Origin: Marinobacter sp. ATCH36
GTDB lineage: Bacteria; Pseudomonadota; Gammaproteobacteria; Pseudomonadales; Oleiphilaceae
DNA length: 64,000 nucleotides
Direction: 5' to 3'
NCBI RefSeq assembly: GCF_023555055.1
Contig: NZ_JAMJPL010000001.1
Coordinates: 1,612,001-1,676,000 of the forward strand
Every line of letters starts with the position of its first letter. The stretch's first letter is position 1. This document shows positions 17,445 to 26,547 of this stretch, in pieces. Below the pieces are notes generated by a model. The model had not been told where the DNA came from and ran no database searches. It was given only the letters and a program-made list of their open reading frames with translations. Made by a program: the position numbers and the translations under genes.

Positions 17445-18002
17445 TTGGATAAGTCAGTGATCGAAACAGCAACCCGGCAATGGCTGGAAGAGGTGGTGAT
17501 CGGCCTGAACCTGTGCCCATTTGCCCGCAAGGAACTGGTCAATAACCGGATCCGTTTTGTGGTGTCATCGGCGGATTCGGAAGAGGCGCTGATAGCAGAT
17601 TTGCAGGCGGAACTGAGGTTGCTTCATGAACACCTGGAAATCGAAACTACCCTATTGATTCACCCCGGCACCCTGACGGAATTCGATGACTACAACGACT
17701 TTCTGTCGGCCGCGGACGGGCTGCTTGAACTTCTGGAGCTTGACGGGGTTTACCAGGTTGCCAGCTTCCATCCGGATTACCGCTTTGCGGGCACCGGGCC
17801 GGAGGATGCGGAAAACTACACCAACCGCTCGCCTTTCCCAGTTCTGCATCTTCTGCGTGAATCCAGCGTGGCCGGGGCGGTGGACAGCCACCCGAACCCG
17901 GATTCGATCCCTGAACGCAACATTGCGCTGATGAAACAGCTTGGTGCCGAAGAGTTGTTTCAGACGCTTTCGCGGATCCAGTCGACCAGTACAGATAGTT
18001 AG
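17445..18002 (+). CDS. DUF1415 family protein
   Basis: A 185-residue DUF1415 protein. Conserved blocks are WLEEVVIGLNLCPFARKEL near the N-terminus, FDDYNDFLSAADGLLEL, the central GVYQVASFHPDYRFAGT and NRSPFPVLHLLRE. No signal or membrane segment. Function unknown; the Cys-Pro and His residues are conserved in the family as I recall it. The start is a TTG with AGGAGA at a good distance. Confidence 0.85.
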   Translation: MDKSVIETATRQWLEEVVIGLNLCPFARKELVNNRIRFVVSSADSEEALIADLQAELRLLHEHLEIETTLLIHPGTLTEFDDYNDFLSAADGLLELLELDGVYQVASFHPDYRFAGTGPEDAENYTNRSPFPVLHLLRESSVAGAVDSHPNPDSIPERNIALMKQLGAEELFQTLSRIQSTSTDS

Positions 18003-18132
18003 AAAACAGACCATGACAGACGGGGTTTTCCGGATCTGTACCGGTCGAAATACCAGCGAAGTGAATCTGTAACCATTGCGAAAAACCGTTCAGGATGAAC
18101 AGGCTGATAACAGCGCAAGAGGGGGAACAGCC

Positions 18133-18411
18133 ATGACTACTGCACAGGTTTATTCGTCGACTCAAAAGGGATTTCTTTGCTCTTCACCACTTGCGGCCGC
18201 GAAACCGGTACACCCGGTCGGAAGAGTGCGCAGTGCGGGCATGGCGGTTTCTTTCGTGGGGTTTTTGACGCAGATGATCCAGACCCGTCGCACCCGGGGG
18301 CAGCTTGCCCGGCTGGACGCGCACCTGTTGGCTGACATCGGCGTGAGCCAAGCACAGCGACAGGAGGAACTGCGTAAGCCGTTCTGGAAAACACGCGCAA
18401 GCGGTTCTTGA
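18133..18411 (+). CDS. DUF1127 domain small protein
   Basis: A 92-residue protein with a C-terminal DUF1127 (YjiS-like) motif: RTRGQLARLDAHLLADIGVS followed by QAQRQEELRKPFW, an arginine-rich amphipathic helix pair. The first 40 residues are variable. Members in other proteobacteria bind RNA or membranes and influence phosphate and carbon metabolism. The ATG at 18133 follows GAGGGGG; the frame further upstream is not supported. Confidence 0.8.
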   Translation: MTTAQVYSSTQKGFLCSSPLAAAKPVHPVGRVRSAGMAVSFVGFLTQMIQTRRTRGQLARLDAHLLADIGVSQAQRQEELRKPFWKTRASGS

Positions 18412-18529
18412 GCGCAATGTAGATTCTAAAAGTCAGCCCTGCCGCTTGGGTGTGTTTTCCGGTGATGCCTATTGGCAGGACCCTGTGCGCTCCTTAAAGT
18501 AGGGTGGTGTTTAAACAAGTGAGAGTTTG

Positions 18530-19420
18530 ATGTCTGCAATCCACCAGCCCGCTAAAGGCGTTACCATGCCCGCCGATGATCGCCCTCTGGTGTTACATAA
18601 ACCGGAGGAGGCCGGTGCCATGCTGGCAGAGTTCATCCACCGGCATCCTGGCCTGATGATACTGACCGGTGCTGGCGTCAGTACCGCCTCTGGCATTCCG
18701 GATTATCGGGATGGCGAGGGTGCCTGGAAACGCAAGCAACCGGTACAGCATCGGGATTTCATGGCCAGCGCGGAGGTGCGGCAGCGTTACTGGGGCCGCA
18801 GCCTCATTGGCTGGCCGGTGATACGGAATGCCCGGCCCAACACCGCTCATCGTCATATTGCCGAACTGGAGTTACGCAATCACAGCCGCCTGGTGGTGAC
18901 CCAGAATGTGGATCGGTTGCATCAGCAGGCCGGTAGTCGTTCGGTGACGGATTTGCACGGCAGGGCAGATGAAGTCATCTGTATGAGCTGTGGTTACCGT
19001 TGCAAGCGGGATGAAGTGCATGAACGCTGTGCGGATATGAACCCGGAATTTGAACAATACACAGCAGGCGCCGCACCGGATGGCGATGCGGATCTTGAAG
19101 TGGATTTCTCCCGGTTCAGAATTGCCGACTGTCCGCGTTGCGACGGTATTCTCAAGCCGGATGTGGTGTTTTTCGGGGATTATGTACCCAAGGATCGTGT
19201 GTACTCGGCGTTGGACACCCTCAAAGCCAGCGACGGCCTGTTGGTGATCGGTTCGTCGCTGATGGTGTATTCAGGCCTCCGCTTCTGCCGTTACGCCCGG
19301 GAATGGGGCAAACCCATGGCGACACTGAACCTGGGCCGTACCCGCGCCGATTCAGTAGTGGACCTTAAAATCAACGCAGAGATCAGCGAGAGCCTGGCAG
19401 CAACCCTCGGCCAGCTCTGA
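18530..19420 (+). CDS. class II sirtuin, NAD-dependent protein deacylase
   Basis: A 296-residue Sir2 protein that removes acyl groups from lysines using NAD+, releasing nicotinamide. Motifs: TGAGVSTASGIPDYRD near residue 44, TQNVDRLHQQAGS, the catalytic His in DLHGRADE, and two zinc pairs CMSC...C and CPRC. The arrangement resembles the SIRT4-like class II bacterial enzymes rather than CobB. An ATG at 18566 is an alternative start. The gene stands alone; nicotinamide salvage genes lie 3 kb downstream. Confidence 0.88.
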   Translation: MSAIHQPAKGVTMPADDRPLVLHKPEEAGAMLAEFIHRHPGLMILTGAGVSTASGIPDYRDGEGAWKRKQPVQHRDFMASAEVRQRYWGRSLIGWPVIRNARPNTAHRHIAELELRNHSRLVVTQNVDRLHQQAGSRSVTDLHGRADEVICMSCGYRCKRDEVHERCADMNPEFEQYTAGAAPDGDADLEVDFSRFRIADCPRCDGILKPDVVFFGDYVPKDRVYSALDTLKASDGLLVIGSSLMVYSGLRFCRYAREWGKPMATLNLGRTRADSVVDLKINAEISESLAATLGQL

Positions 19421-19473
19421 TGCTTCGGCAACTACCTATACGCATCTGGTGGCGATTTCATTAGCTTGCTTAG

Positions 19474-20223
19474 ATGAACGCCAGTACATATTCCTACCAA
19501 TTCAAGCCCGAAAAAGTCCGTGCTGAGTTTTTCCGGCTCTTACCCATCTCATTCTTCGTGGTGGCATTCGGTGCTGCCTTCGGTTTGGCGGCGGTGCAAA
19601 AAGGGCTGGAACCCCTGCAGGCCATACTGATGAGCTTCACTGTGTTTGCCGGCGCGTCGCAATTTGCTGCCGTGGATATGTGGGGCAGCGAAGTTTCCCT
19701 GATTCCATTGATTGCCGTGGTGTTTGCCATCAACTCCCGTCACCTGCTGATGGGGGCTTCGTTATACCCCATGCTCCGGGACATGCCTCCTGGCCGCCGT
19801 TACGGCCTGCTCCTGTTCCTGACAGATGCCAACTGGGCAGTGTCGGCTCAGGAATACCAGAGCGGCAAACGCAACCTGGAGGTCATTCTGGGAGGTGGGC
19901 TCGTCCTCTGGCTGGCGTGGATCTTTGGAACCTGGCTGGGTGTCTACTTTGGCGGGTTGCTGCAGAACCCGAAATCCCTGGGCCTGGATATGGTACTGGG
20001 CTGCTTCTTGCTATCCATGGCACTGGGCGGTAACAAAACACCCCGGACGCTGGTCGCCTGGACGATCGCCGCAGCCTCCTCACTGGCGGCCTGGAAATGG
20101 TTGCCACCCAACACTCACGTGGTAGTCGGCGCGCTCGCCGGCGGCGCAATCGGCTTCTTCTGGCTGGAAAAGAAACCCACTGACACCGGGCAGGCCGTTG
20201 CCGAAGACGGAGGCTCGTCATGA
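19474..20223 (+). CDS. azlC: AzlC family branched-chain amino acid exporter, large subunit
   Basis: A 249-residue integral membrane protein with the AzlC pattern: FFVVAFGAAFGLAAVQKGL, the AGASQFAAVDMW motif and INSRHLLMGASLYP, with about seven hydrophobic segments. AzlCD-type pairs export branched-chain or similar amino acids. The stop overlaps the azlD start by four bases (ATGA), so subunits are co-translated. Confidence 0.9.
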   Translation: MNASTYSYQFKPEKVRAEFFRLLPISFFVVAFGAAFGLAAVQKGLEPLQAILMSFTVFAGASQFAAVDMWGSEVSLIPLIAVVFAINSRHLLMGASLYPMLRDMPPGRRYGLLLFLTDANWAVSAQEYQSGKRNLEVILGGGLVLWLAWIFGTWLGVYFGGLLQNPKSLGLDMVLGCFLLSMALGGNKTPRTLVAWTIAAASSLAAWKWLPPNTHVVVGALAGGAIGFFWLEKKPTDTGQAVAEDGGSS

Positions 20224-20543
20224 CGATTGAAACCACCACTGCCGGCATCCTGGCCCTGATTGCCGTAATGACCGTTGTCACCATCGCGACGCGCTTCGGC
20301 GGCGTATTCCTGATGTCCTTCGTAACCATCAATCCTCGTATCGAGAGCTTCATCAACACCATGGCCAGCTCGGTGTTGATCGCCATCATCGTTCCAATGG
20401 CGTTCAGTGGAGACGCTGGCTCAGTGGCTGCTCTACTCGTAACAGCTGTCATTATGCTGGCAACCAGGAAGCCTTTGCCCGCCATTGCAGCAGGCATCGC
20501 TGCCGCGGGATTGGTGCGCTTCGCAGGTTTCACTGTACTGTAG
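20220..20543 (+). CDS. azlD: AzlD family exporter, small subunit
   Basis: A 107-residue protein with four hydrophobic segments, beginning MTIETTTAGILALIAVMTVV and containing ATRFGGVF and the central MASSVLIAIIVPMAF. It is the small partner of AzlC, with which it overlaps by ATGA. Repeat copy 2 begins 20 bp after its stop. Confidence 0.9.
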   Translation: MTIETTTAGILALIAVMTVVTIATRFGGVFLMSFVTINPRIESFINTMASSVLIAIIVPMAFSGDAGSVAALLVTAVIMLATRKPLPAIAAGIAAAGLVRFAGFTVL

Positions 20544-20563
20544 CGCCAACCGCCAAAGCAGGG

Positions 20564-20667
20564 CGGAGCAGGCAAGGCCTCCCAAAAATGTGCGGAGCCA
20601 TGGATGGCGGAGCCCAAGCGTACAAGGACGTATTCAAAGTGTTTTTTGGGAGGCCTTGCCTGCTCCG
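20564..20667. repeat. palindromic repeat, copy 2 (perfect 25-bp arms, conserved centre)
   Basis: Arms at 20564-20588 and 20643-20667 are perfect 25-bp inverted repeats, with a 54-nt centre containing GCCATGGATGGC and a region matching AGCGTACA-GGA-GTATTCA in the other copies. It sits between the convergent azlD and DUF3750 genes. The right arm and part of the centre encode the last ten residues and the stop of the DUF3750 protein, so the element has been built into that reading frame. Confidence 0.9.
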
Positions 20668-21467
20668 ACCGTCTCAATGGCACTGGTTTCAGGCGCTGAA
20701 AGCGTAGATTCGGGCATGGGGTTGGTATTGCGTAAGGCCAGCTCGCCGATTCCCGGTAGTTTGATGCCGAGCCCCAGTGGGTTAACGCCCAAAGACAGGC
20801 CCAGAATGTTCAATTCCAGCCCCTCGCGCACGCCCGCCAGTATTCCGAAGTAACCGCCGAGAGAAAACTGGTAACCAGTACCACCGGGAACCTCAGAGAC
20901 AATACCATCGCCCAGGTAGTCCTTACCGATGGCATGGTTGGGCAGGGCAACGTCCATTTCCGGAATCTGGCGGATGACCCAGGCGACAAAGGTATTGCTG
21001 TTGGGGCCTGGCCAGGCCTCGTATTCCGTGGGGTAGGGATACTCTTTGATAACATCGCCAAGCTGCTCAATAATCCGCTCGGCCTGCTCACCCCGAAAAT
21101 CCGCGATCAATTTTGGTTGCGCTCCAAACCATGCGCGGTCCGGGTCGTCAGGCCGGGACTGGACCACATAGTGCCGCCAGCCGGTTACCTCGTGCACGTA
21201 GTAACTATTGGCGCCAGTTTCCTTGGTGCTGATCCATGTATGCAAAGAAAAATAGCCGCGCCAGTTAAAGGCACGGGCGCCGTAGACCTGAACCACTGCC
21301 GCCTGTTCCTGTTGCGGAATTGGGGCGATGCCCGAGCTGGAGCGGTCTGCCGTTCGCCAACTGCCTGAATCCTGGAGGCCTGCACACGCAGCCAGAAGAA
21401 GCGGGCCTGCAAGTAATAACGACAATGTCAGCGCGACACCTATAAAACAGCGTTTAATCTTTCTCAT
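20634..21467 (-). CDS. DUF3750 family lipoprotein
   Basis: A 277-residue DUF3750 protein. The N-terminus is a signal with lipobox LAAC (Cys28), so it is probably a lipoprotein. The core includes RAFNWRGYFSLHTWISTKE, VHEVTGWRHYVVQS, the PGPNSNTFVAWVIR motif (Ser-Asn-Thr-Phe) and the glycine-rich end of the domain LGGYFGILAG. Function unknown. The final GAGKASQKTL is encoded by the arm of repeat copy 2, so the natural C-terminus was probably altered by the element. Confidence 0.85.
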   Translation of the reverse strand: MRKIKRCFIGVALTLSLLLAGPLLLAACAGLQDSGSWRTADRSSSGIAPIPQQEQAAVVQVYGARAFNWRGYFSLHTWISTKETGANSYYVHEVTGWRHYVVQSRPDDPDRAWFGAQPKLIADFRGEQAERIIEQLGDVIKEYPYPTEYEAWPGPNSNTFVAWVIRQIPEMDVALPNHAIGKDYLGDGIVSEVPGGTGYQFSLGGYFGILAGVREGLELNILGLSLGVNPLGLGIKLPGIGELALRNTNPMPESTLSAPETSAIETVGAGKASQKTL

Positions 21468-21658
21468 CGTGTCCCGGTGTAGGTGGAGGATAGTGACCAG
21501 TTTACGACACAGAAAATCTCAGAGTTCAATTGAGCGGAAAAGTTCCTGCATTGAAATTTCCCGGGTGTTTGCTGGCCCCAGTTTACTGGTATAGGCTGAA
21601 AATACAGGTATTGAAAAGAGTTTGCCTGAAATTGGCGGCCATACCGACAGGAGGTGTC

Positions 21659-21874
21659 ATGTCCGACCATCATGTTTACAAGAAGGTGGAAGTGGTTGGT
21701 TCCTCGACAAAAAGTATCGAGGATGCTATTGAAAATGCGATTGCCGAATGCAGCAAGAACCTTCGGAATATTGAATGGTTTGAAGTACAGGAAACACGTG
21801 GCCATGTTGCTGATGGAAAAGTCGGACACTACCAGGTCGTCCTTAAAATTGGCTTCCGGATAGAGGGAAGCTGA
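21659..21874 (+). CDS. dodecin family flavin-binding protein
   Basis: A 71-residue dodecin. Dodecins form hollow 12-mers that store flavins. The signature is clear: HVYKKVEVVGSSTKSIEDAI at the start, then ECSKNLRNIEWFEVQETRG with the flavin-stacking Trp, and YQVVLKIGFRIEG at the end. The ATG follows AGGAGGTGTC, a strong ribosome-binding site, preferred over a frame starting at 21530. It lies 55 bp before pncA and is probably cotranscribed with it. Confidence 0.92.
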   Translation: MSDHHVYKKVEVVGSSTKSIEDAIENAIAECSKNLRNIEWFEVQETRGHVADGKVGHYQVVLKIGFRIEGS

Positions 21875-21929
21875 CATTCGGTAATGTGAACGAACATCTA
21901 CATCTGGTAAAACCATGGGAGGTAGTCTT

Positions 21930-22478
21930 ATGGGTACTGGGCCAAACGCTCTGTTACTGGTTGATGTTCAGAACGACTTCTGTGAAGGCGGCAGTCTGGC
22001 TGTTCCGGGCAGTGACGAGATCTTTCCAGCTATCAATCAGTGGATCAGCAAGGCACAAGACGCAGGGTGGCCAATTTTCGCCAGCCGTGACTGGCATACG
22101 GTTGATCACGTGAGTTTTCAGGATCGCGGTGGCCCCTGGCCGGTTCACTGTGTTCAGGATACTCACGGGGCTGAATTTCATCCGAAAATGGAGTTGCCTG
22201 ATTCTGCGATACGAGTCAGCAAGGGAACGGCTTTCGATACCGACGCCTACTCCGCATTTGATGGCACTCAACTGGACAACTTCCTTCGGCGCCACGGCAT
22301 CCATCGCCTGTTTGTCGCCGGCCTGGCGCTTGATGTCTGCGTTCGGGCGACCGTAAAGGATGCGTTGAAACTCGGTTTTGAAGTCGAGCTCATTTGTGAC
22401 GGAACCCGTGCCGTTGAGGCAGATGAAGCGCCGGCAGTCCTTGAACAACTGAAACAGGAGGGCGCTGACCTGTGCTGA
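21930..22478 (+). CDS. pncA: nicotinamidase
   Basis: A 182-residue isochorismatase-fold nicotinamidase that converts nicotinamide to nicotinate. Catalytic Asp in LLVDVQNDF, Lys in VSKGTAFDTD and Cys in GLALDVCVRAT are present, with metal-ligand motif DWHTVDH. The ATG at 21930 has GGAGGT six bases upstream; an ATG at 21915 lies on that site itself. The stop overlaps the pncB GTG start, so the NAD salvage pair is translationally coupled. Confidence 0.92.
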   Translation: MGTGPNALLLVDVQNDFCEGGSLAVPGSDEIFPAINQWISKAQDAGWPIFASRDWHTVDHVSFQDRGGPWPVHCVQDTHGAEFHPKMELPDSAIRVSKGTAFDTDAYSAFDGTQLDNFLRRHGIHRLFVAGLALDVCVRATVKDALKLGFEVELICDGTRAVEADEAPAVLEQLKQEGADLC

Positions 22479-23848
22479 CGCAACCCCCGCTTGTCAGACA
22501 GGGTGACCTGTCATTGATGGTCGACCTGTATGAACTGGCCATGGCCCAGGCGTACTGGTCGGAGGGCATGGATGAAACAGCTGTGTTCAGCCTGTTCTTT
22601 CGTGAACTCCCGAAAAACCGGAATTTTGTTCTTGCCTGCGGGCAGCAGAGCGTTGTTTCCGTTATTGAGGCACTGAGGTTTACCGACGAACACATTGAGC
22701 GCCTGGATTCCCTCAACCGGTTTCAGCCGGAGTTCCTGGCCTGGCTGCGGGATTTCCGGTTCAGCGGCTCGGTTTATTCGGTTGCGGAGGGTACGCCTCT
22801 GTTTCCCCAGGAGCCCCTGTTAGAGATCGAAGGGCCGATCGCCGAGGTGCAGTTGCTGGAAAGCCTGGTAATGAATTACGTGCATCTGGAGTCTGTGCTG
22901 GCTACCAAAGCTGTACGGCTGACATTCGCGGCTGAAGGGCGGCCAGTGGTTGATTTCGGCATGCGCAGGACTCACGGGCTGGATGCCGCTCACCGAGCTG
23001 TAAGGGCCTATCGCCTGGCGGGCCTGACAGGCACCAGCAATGTCCTGGCGGGTCTGGATTTCAATATGCCCGTCTATGGCACCATGGCACACAGCTTTGT
23101 GCAGGCGTGCGCCGATGAAATGGATGCATTCCGGGTATATGCCAATCTTTATCCGGGCACAACCTTGCTGGTCGACACCTACGATACCCGCATTGCAGTC
23201 AGACGAATCATCAGTTGGCTGAAAGATGACCCGGAGGCCAGTATCAGCGGTATTCGCCTTGATTCCGGGGACCTTGCTGCGGAAGCCCTGGATTGCCGGA
23301 AGATGCTGGATGAAGCCGGTCTGACAGACGTAAAAATAATGGCAAGCGGTGGCCTGGATGAGTACAAGATCGCCGATCTTGTCTCTTCGGGAGCGCCCAT
23401 CGACGGTTTTGGAGTGGGTACGGCAATTGGCGTGTCGAACGATGATCCGGCGCTGGAACTTGCCTTCAAGCTGACCGAATACGCCAGCCTTCCGCGCATG
23501 AAGAATTCTCCGGGTAAGCAGTCATTTCCCGGGCCGAAACAGATATACCGGCGCCTGGGGCCCGATGGCCGCATCGTTGAGGATGTTGTTGCGGGCAGGG
23601 ATGAGGTGTTTGATGGTAATCCCTTGCTGAAAGCGGTGATGAAGCAGGGACAGGTTATTGAAAGCGCCATTGGCTCACTGGATAACCAGGTTGCTACAGC
23701 GCGCAATGCCATTGATACCCTGCCCAGGCGGTTTCTTTCCCTCGAGCCAATCGGGGAGGCGCCCACCGTGATCAGTGACTTTCTGAGGGCATTGCAGCGG
23801 GATACTCTGGAAAAGGTCAGGAGGGGGCGGGAACCCAACTCGGGTTGA
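22472..23848 (+). CDS. pncB: nicotinate phosphoribosyltransferase
   Basis: A 458-residue enzyme making nicotinate mononucleotide from nicotinate and PRPP, the next step after PncA in NAD salvage. Recognisable blocks: LMVDLYELAMAQAYW, FFRELPKNRNFVLACG, FGMRRTHGLDAAHRA with the candidate phosphorylated His, GTMAHSFVQA and the PRPP-side IRLDSGDLAAEA. It starts at a GTG inside the pncA end. It converges on the next gene with only two bases between them. Confidence 0.92.
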   Translation: MLTQPPLVRQGDLSLMVDLYELAMAQAYWSEGMDETAVFSLFFRELPKNRNFVLACGQQSVVSVIEALRFTDEHIERLDSLNRFQPEFLAWLRDFRFSGSVYSVAEGTPLFPQEPLLEIEGPIAEVQLLESLVMNYVHLESVLATKAVRLTFAAEGRPVVDFGMRRTHGLDAAHRAVRAYRLAGLTGTSNVLAGLDFNMPVYGTMAHSFVQACADEMDAFRVYANLYPGTTLLVDTYDTRIAVRRIISWLKDDPEASISGIRLDSGDLAAEALDCRKMLDEAGLTDVKIMASGGLDEYKIADLVSSGAPIDGFGVGTAIGVSNDDPALELAFKLTEYASLPRMKNSPGKQSFPGPKQIYRRLGPDGRIVEDVVAGRDEVFDGNPLLKAVMKQGQVIESAIGSLDNQVATARNAIDTLPRRFLSLEPIGEAPTVISDFLRALQRDTLEKVRRGREPNSG

Positions 23849-23850
23849 AG

Positions 23851-24501
23851 TTATCGGAGCATCCTCTGCCGGATGGCCTTAACCAGCTGATCGAGCATTT
23901 CCCTGGACTGTCCGTCGTAAAGCATGCGGAACTTTTCTTTTTGTACCGCCTTTTCGTGGTTCGAACTGGAGGACAGGGAGTCCTTGCTCAAGTCCATGAA
24001 GTGACAGGCGGCCAGGTGGGCCTTTATGTGGTTATCGATCAGTTGAGTGATCAGTTCATCGATGTCGCCATGGCAGAAGGGACGTACCCGATTTAAAGAT
24101 TTGCGGGCTTCCAGCGCGGCGTTGCGTGCCTCGAGACGCAGCTCTCCGGCGTGCTCATCAGTCTCTACAGCCCGAAGAAACATACCCAGTTTGTCGTGAA
24201 GTGACCAGACAAGCGGCCATATTACCTCGTAAGCAGCTTTCTCTGCGGAAAATCGTTCACTGGCGGTAATGTCACTGCTCCCGGCCGCGCCAGGGCCATT
24301 GAACTGCGATACCCGCATTTCATCCATGTCCTGCCACAGACTGTCGACCCGCTGTTTCAACGCATCGTTGTGCTCTGACAGCCTGCGCCGGGCGGCGGTT
24401 CCGGACAATATGGCGATGATTGCCACGATCAGTGCTGCCCCGGCAATCAGAAGAACAAGGTGGTCATTGTTTAGAAGTTCGGAAAGATAGTCCGATTCCA
24501 T
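23851..24501 (-). CDS. hypothetical membrane-anchored coiled-coil protein
   Basis: A 216-residue protein I do not recognise. It has one N-terminal membrane helix (about 15-35, LVLLIAGAALIVAIIAILSG), then a coiled-coil-like stretch (RRRLSEHNDALKQRVDSLWQDMDEM), then a helical soluble part. It lies two bases from the convergent pncB and 42 bp downstream of the next minus-strand gene, so both minus genes may share a transcript. Confidence 0.6.
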   Translation of the reverse strand: MESDYLSELLNNDHLVLLIAGAALIVAIIAILSGTAARRRLSEHNDALKQRVDSLWQDMDEMRVSQFNGPGAAGSSDITASERFSAEKAAYEVIWPLVWSLHDKLGMFLRAVETDEHAGELRLEARNAALEARKSLNRVRPFCHGDIDELITQLIDNHIKAHLAACHFMDLSKDSLSSSSNHEKAVQKEKFRMLYDGQSREMLDQLVKAIRQRMLR

Positions 24502-24543
24502 GGCTGCACGCTCCGTAAAATGTCAGTAAGTGCCTTAACTCTG

Positions 24544-25713
24544 CTACTGATCCGGCTCGACTTGCCTGAAAGGCAAAGCGTCCAGGGCGTCCTCAGCATA
24601 GGCAGTGACATGCTCCGCCTCTTCCTGCGTGAACCTGGCAATGGCCTCACGGAAACCGGGGTGCAATATTCCATGCCAGGAGTGAGTTATTACCGGCTCA
24701 AACCCCCGAACCAGCTTATGCTCTCCCTGGGCACCGGCGTCGAATCGTGTCAGTGCGTGTTGAATGGCCAGCTCGATCCCCTGATAGTAACAGGTTTCAA
24801 AATGCAGATGGTCGAATTCCTCCAGGCAGCCCCAATAGCGGCCATAGAGGGTATCTCCACCATCGAGAAACAGGGCTCCGGCAATCATCTGTTCATCCTT
24901 GACCGCCATGATGATATGGAGCTGCTCTGGTTGTCTTTCCCGCAACTGGTGAAAGAAGTCACTGTTCAGGTAAGGCCGTTGCCCACGTTTCAGGTACGTG
25001 GCCTGATAGAACACGTAAAATGCCGAAAGAACGTGAGCGGGCATATCCTTGCCTGAAAAATGCCGGAATGAAATGCCCTGATCTGCTACCTGTCTTCGTT
25101 CCTTGCGGATGGACTTACGTTTTCGCGATGTCAGACTGGCGAGAAAGTCATCAAACGTTTTATAGCCATGGTTATACCAGTGGAACTGGCAGCCGATACG
25201 ATGAAGCGTCCCCTCCATATCCAGCAGCTCCTGGTCCCTGCGGTCCGGAAACAGCAGATGCCAGGAATGGGCATCGAGGCCTTCAGTGACCGAGTCCAGC
25301 GCCTGGTGGATTCGCTCTGGCGTCATCCAGTCACGAAGCTTTTCCGAGAACAATAATCGCTGCCCCTGGCAAGGGGTAAAAGGTATAGCAATCAGAAGTT
25401 TAGGATAGTAATTCATGCCGTAACGCTGATAGGCATCCGCCCAGGCCCAGTCGAAAACGTATTCACCCATGGAATGAGTTTTCAGGTACGCGGGAGCGAC
25501 GCCGGCGAGCTGGTCGTCCAGGTAGAACATCAGATGGGATGGCGTCCAGCCCGTGGCGGCGGTTGTGCAGCCGGACTCTTCCAGTGAAAGCAGGAAGTCG
25601 TAGTGCAGAAACGGGTTGTCCGTTCCGCTGAACTGGTGCCAGTCGTCTGCGTTAATATCACTGATGGACCGGGCGCTACGGATTTTAAGTTCAGGCGTGC
25701 CGGATTCAGGCAT
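24544..25713 (-). CDS. FemAB/GNAT-fold protein (DUF482, COG3146)
   Basis: A 389-residue protein of the family often labelled peptidogalycan biosysnthesis or GNAT acyltransferase. Signatures: NPFLHYDFLLSLEESGC near the N-terminus, KSIRKERRQV, FYVFYQATYLKRGQRPYL, AGALFLDGGDTLYGRYWG and FETCYYQGIELAI. Actual substrate is unknown. The start at 25713 has ACGGAG upstream; a further 11 codons to 25746 remain possible. Confidence 0.82.
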   Translation of the reverse strand: MPESGTPELKIRSARSISDINADDWHQFSGTDNPFLHYDFLLSLEESGCTTAATGWTPSHLMFYLDDQLAGVAPAYLKTHSMGEYVFDWAWADAYQRYGMNYYPKLLIAIPFTPCQGQRLLFSEKLRDWMTPERIHQALDSVTEGLDAHSWHLLFPDRRDQELLDMEGTLHRIGCQFHWYNHGYKTFDDFLASLTSRKRKSIRKERRQVADQGISFRHFSGKDMPAHVLSAFYVFYQATYLKRGQRPYLNSDFFHQLRERQPEQLHIIMAVKDEQMIAGALFLDGGDTLYGRYWGCLEEFDHLHFETCYYQGIELAIQHALTRFDAGAQGEHKLVRGFEPVITHSWHGILHPGFREAIARFTQEEAEHVTAYAEDALDALPFRQVEPDQ

Positions 25714-25860
25714 GGTCGGGGAGTCTCCGTGGTTTATTCCTACCATACGCCAGAATCCTCCAGATGATCACCATGTAAAGGTTATGCAAAGAAAAATGAT
25801 ACAAAACAGGGTTCTTGCACTGGCGTGATAGACTGCTGTCTGTAACAACGGAGGATTGCC

Positions 25861-26547
25861 ATGCAGAACCGGGTGCTGTTGGTTGAAGACGACGAGGAGC
25901 TGCGGGAGCTGCTGTCCCGATACCTTTCCAATCAGGGTTTTGCCGTGCGAGAGGCAGCCAACGGCCAGGATGGACTGTCGCTGGCCATGGGCCAGCATTG
26001 CGATATTGTTGTGCTGGATATCATGCTGCCGGATATCAGCGGGCTGGAAGTCTTGCGCCAGCTGCGGGCGAAAACCCATCTCCCCGTTGTCCTGCTGACG
26101 GCTCGCGGCGACGAGACTGACCGGATTGTTGGTTTTGAAGTTGGCGCGGACGACTACATTCCCAAGCCCTGTAATCCAAGGGAGCTTATTGCCCGGCTGC
26201 AGGCGTTGCTGAGGCGGGTAGCCTGGGATCAGGAAGTGGGGCTGGATGAGTCAAGGATCTATGGTGATCTGAGAGTCGAGCCTGTGCACCGGCGGATCTA
26301 CCAGAACGATTCCGCGCTGGACCTGACCGCCACCGAGTACGAAGTTCTGCAAGTGCTGCTGGCCCATGCTGGCAGTGTGGTGCGCAAAACGGACCTCATG
26401 CAGTGGGCACTGGGGCGGCGGCTGGAAGCCTATGACCGGACATTGGATATGCATATCAGCAACTTGCGTAAAAAGCTGGGTAATGACGACCCTCCCCGTA
26501 TCGAGACTGTTCGGGGTCTGGGCTATAGCTATCGGGTGCCGATATGA
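25861..26547 (+). CDS. OmpR-family response regulator, CpxR-like
   Basis: A 228-residue regulator. The receiver domain holds the acidic pair Asp10-Asp11, phosphoacceptor Asp53 (VVLDIMLPD), Thr82-type switch (LLTARG) and Lys107 (YIPKPCNP). The winged-helix DNA-binding domain follows (LTATEYEVLQVLLAHAG, RTLDMHISNLRKKLG, ETVRGLGYSYRVP). The closest described system is CpxR, an envelope-stress regulator. It overlaps the kinase gene by ATGA. No CpxR-type repeats were found in the adjacent upstream region. Confidence 0.9.
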   Translation: MQNRVLLVEDDEELRELLSRYLSNQGFAVREAANGQDGLSLAMGQHCDIVVLDIMLPDISGLEVLRQLRAKTHLPVVLLTARGDETDRIVGFEVGADDYIPKPCNPRELIARLQALLRRVAWDQEVGLDESRIYGDLRVEPVHRRIYQNDSALDLTATEYEVLQVLLAHAGSVVRKTDLMQWALGRRLEAYDRTLDMHISNLRKKLGNDDPPRIETVRGLGYSYRVPI

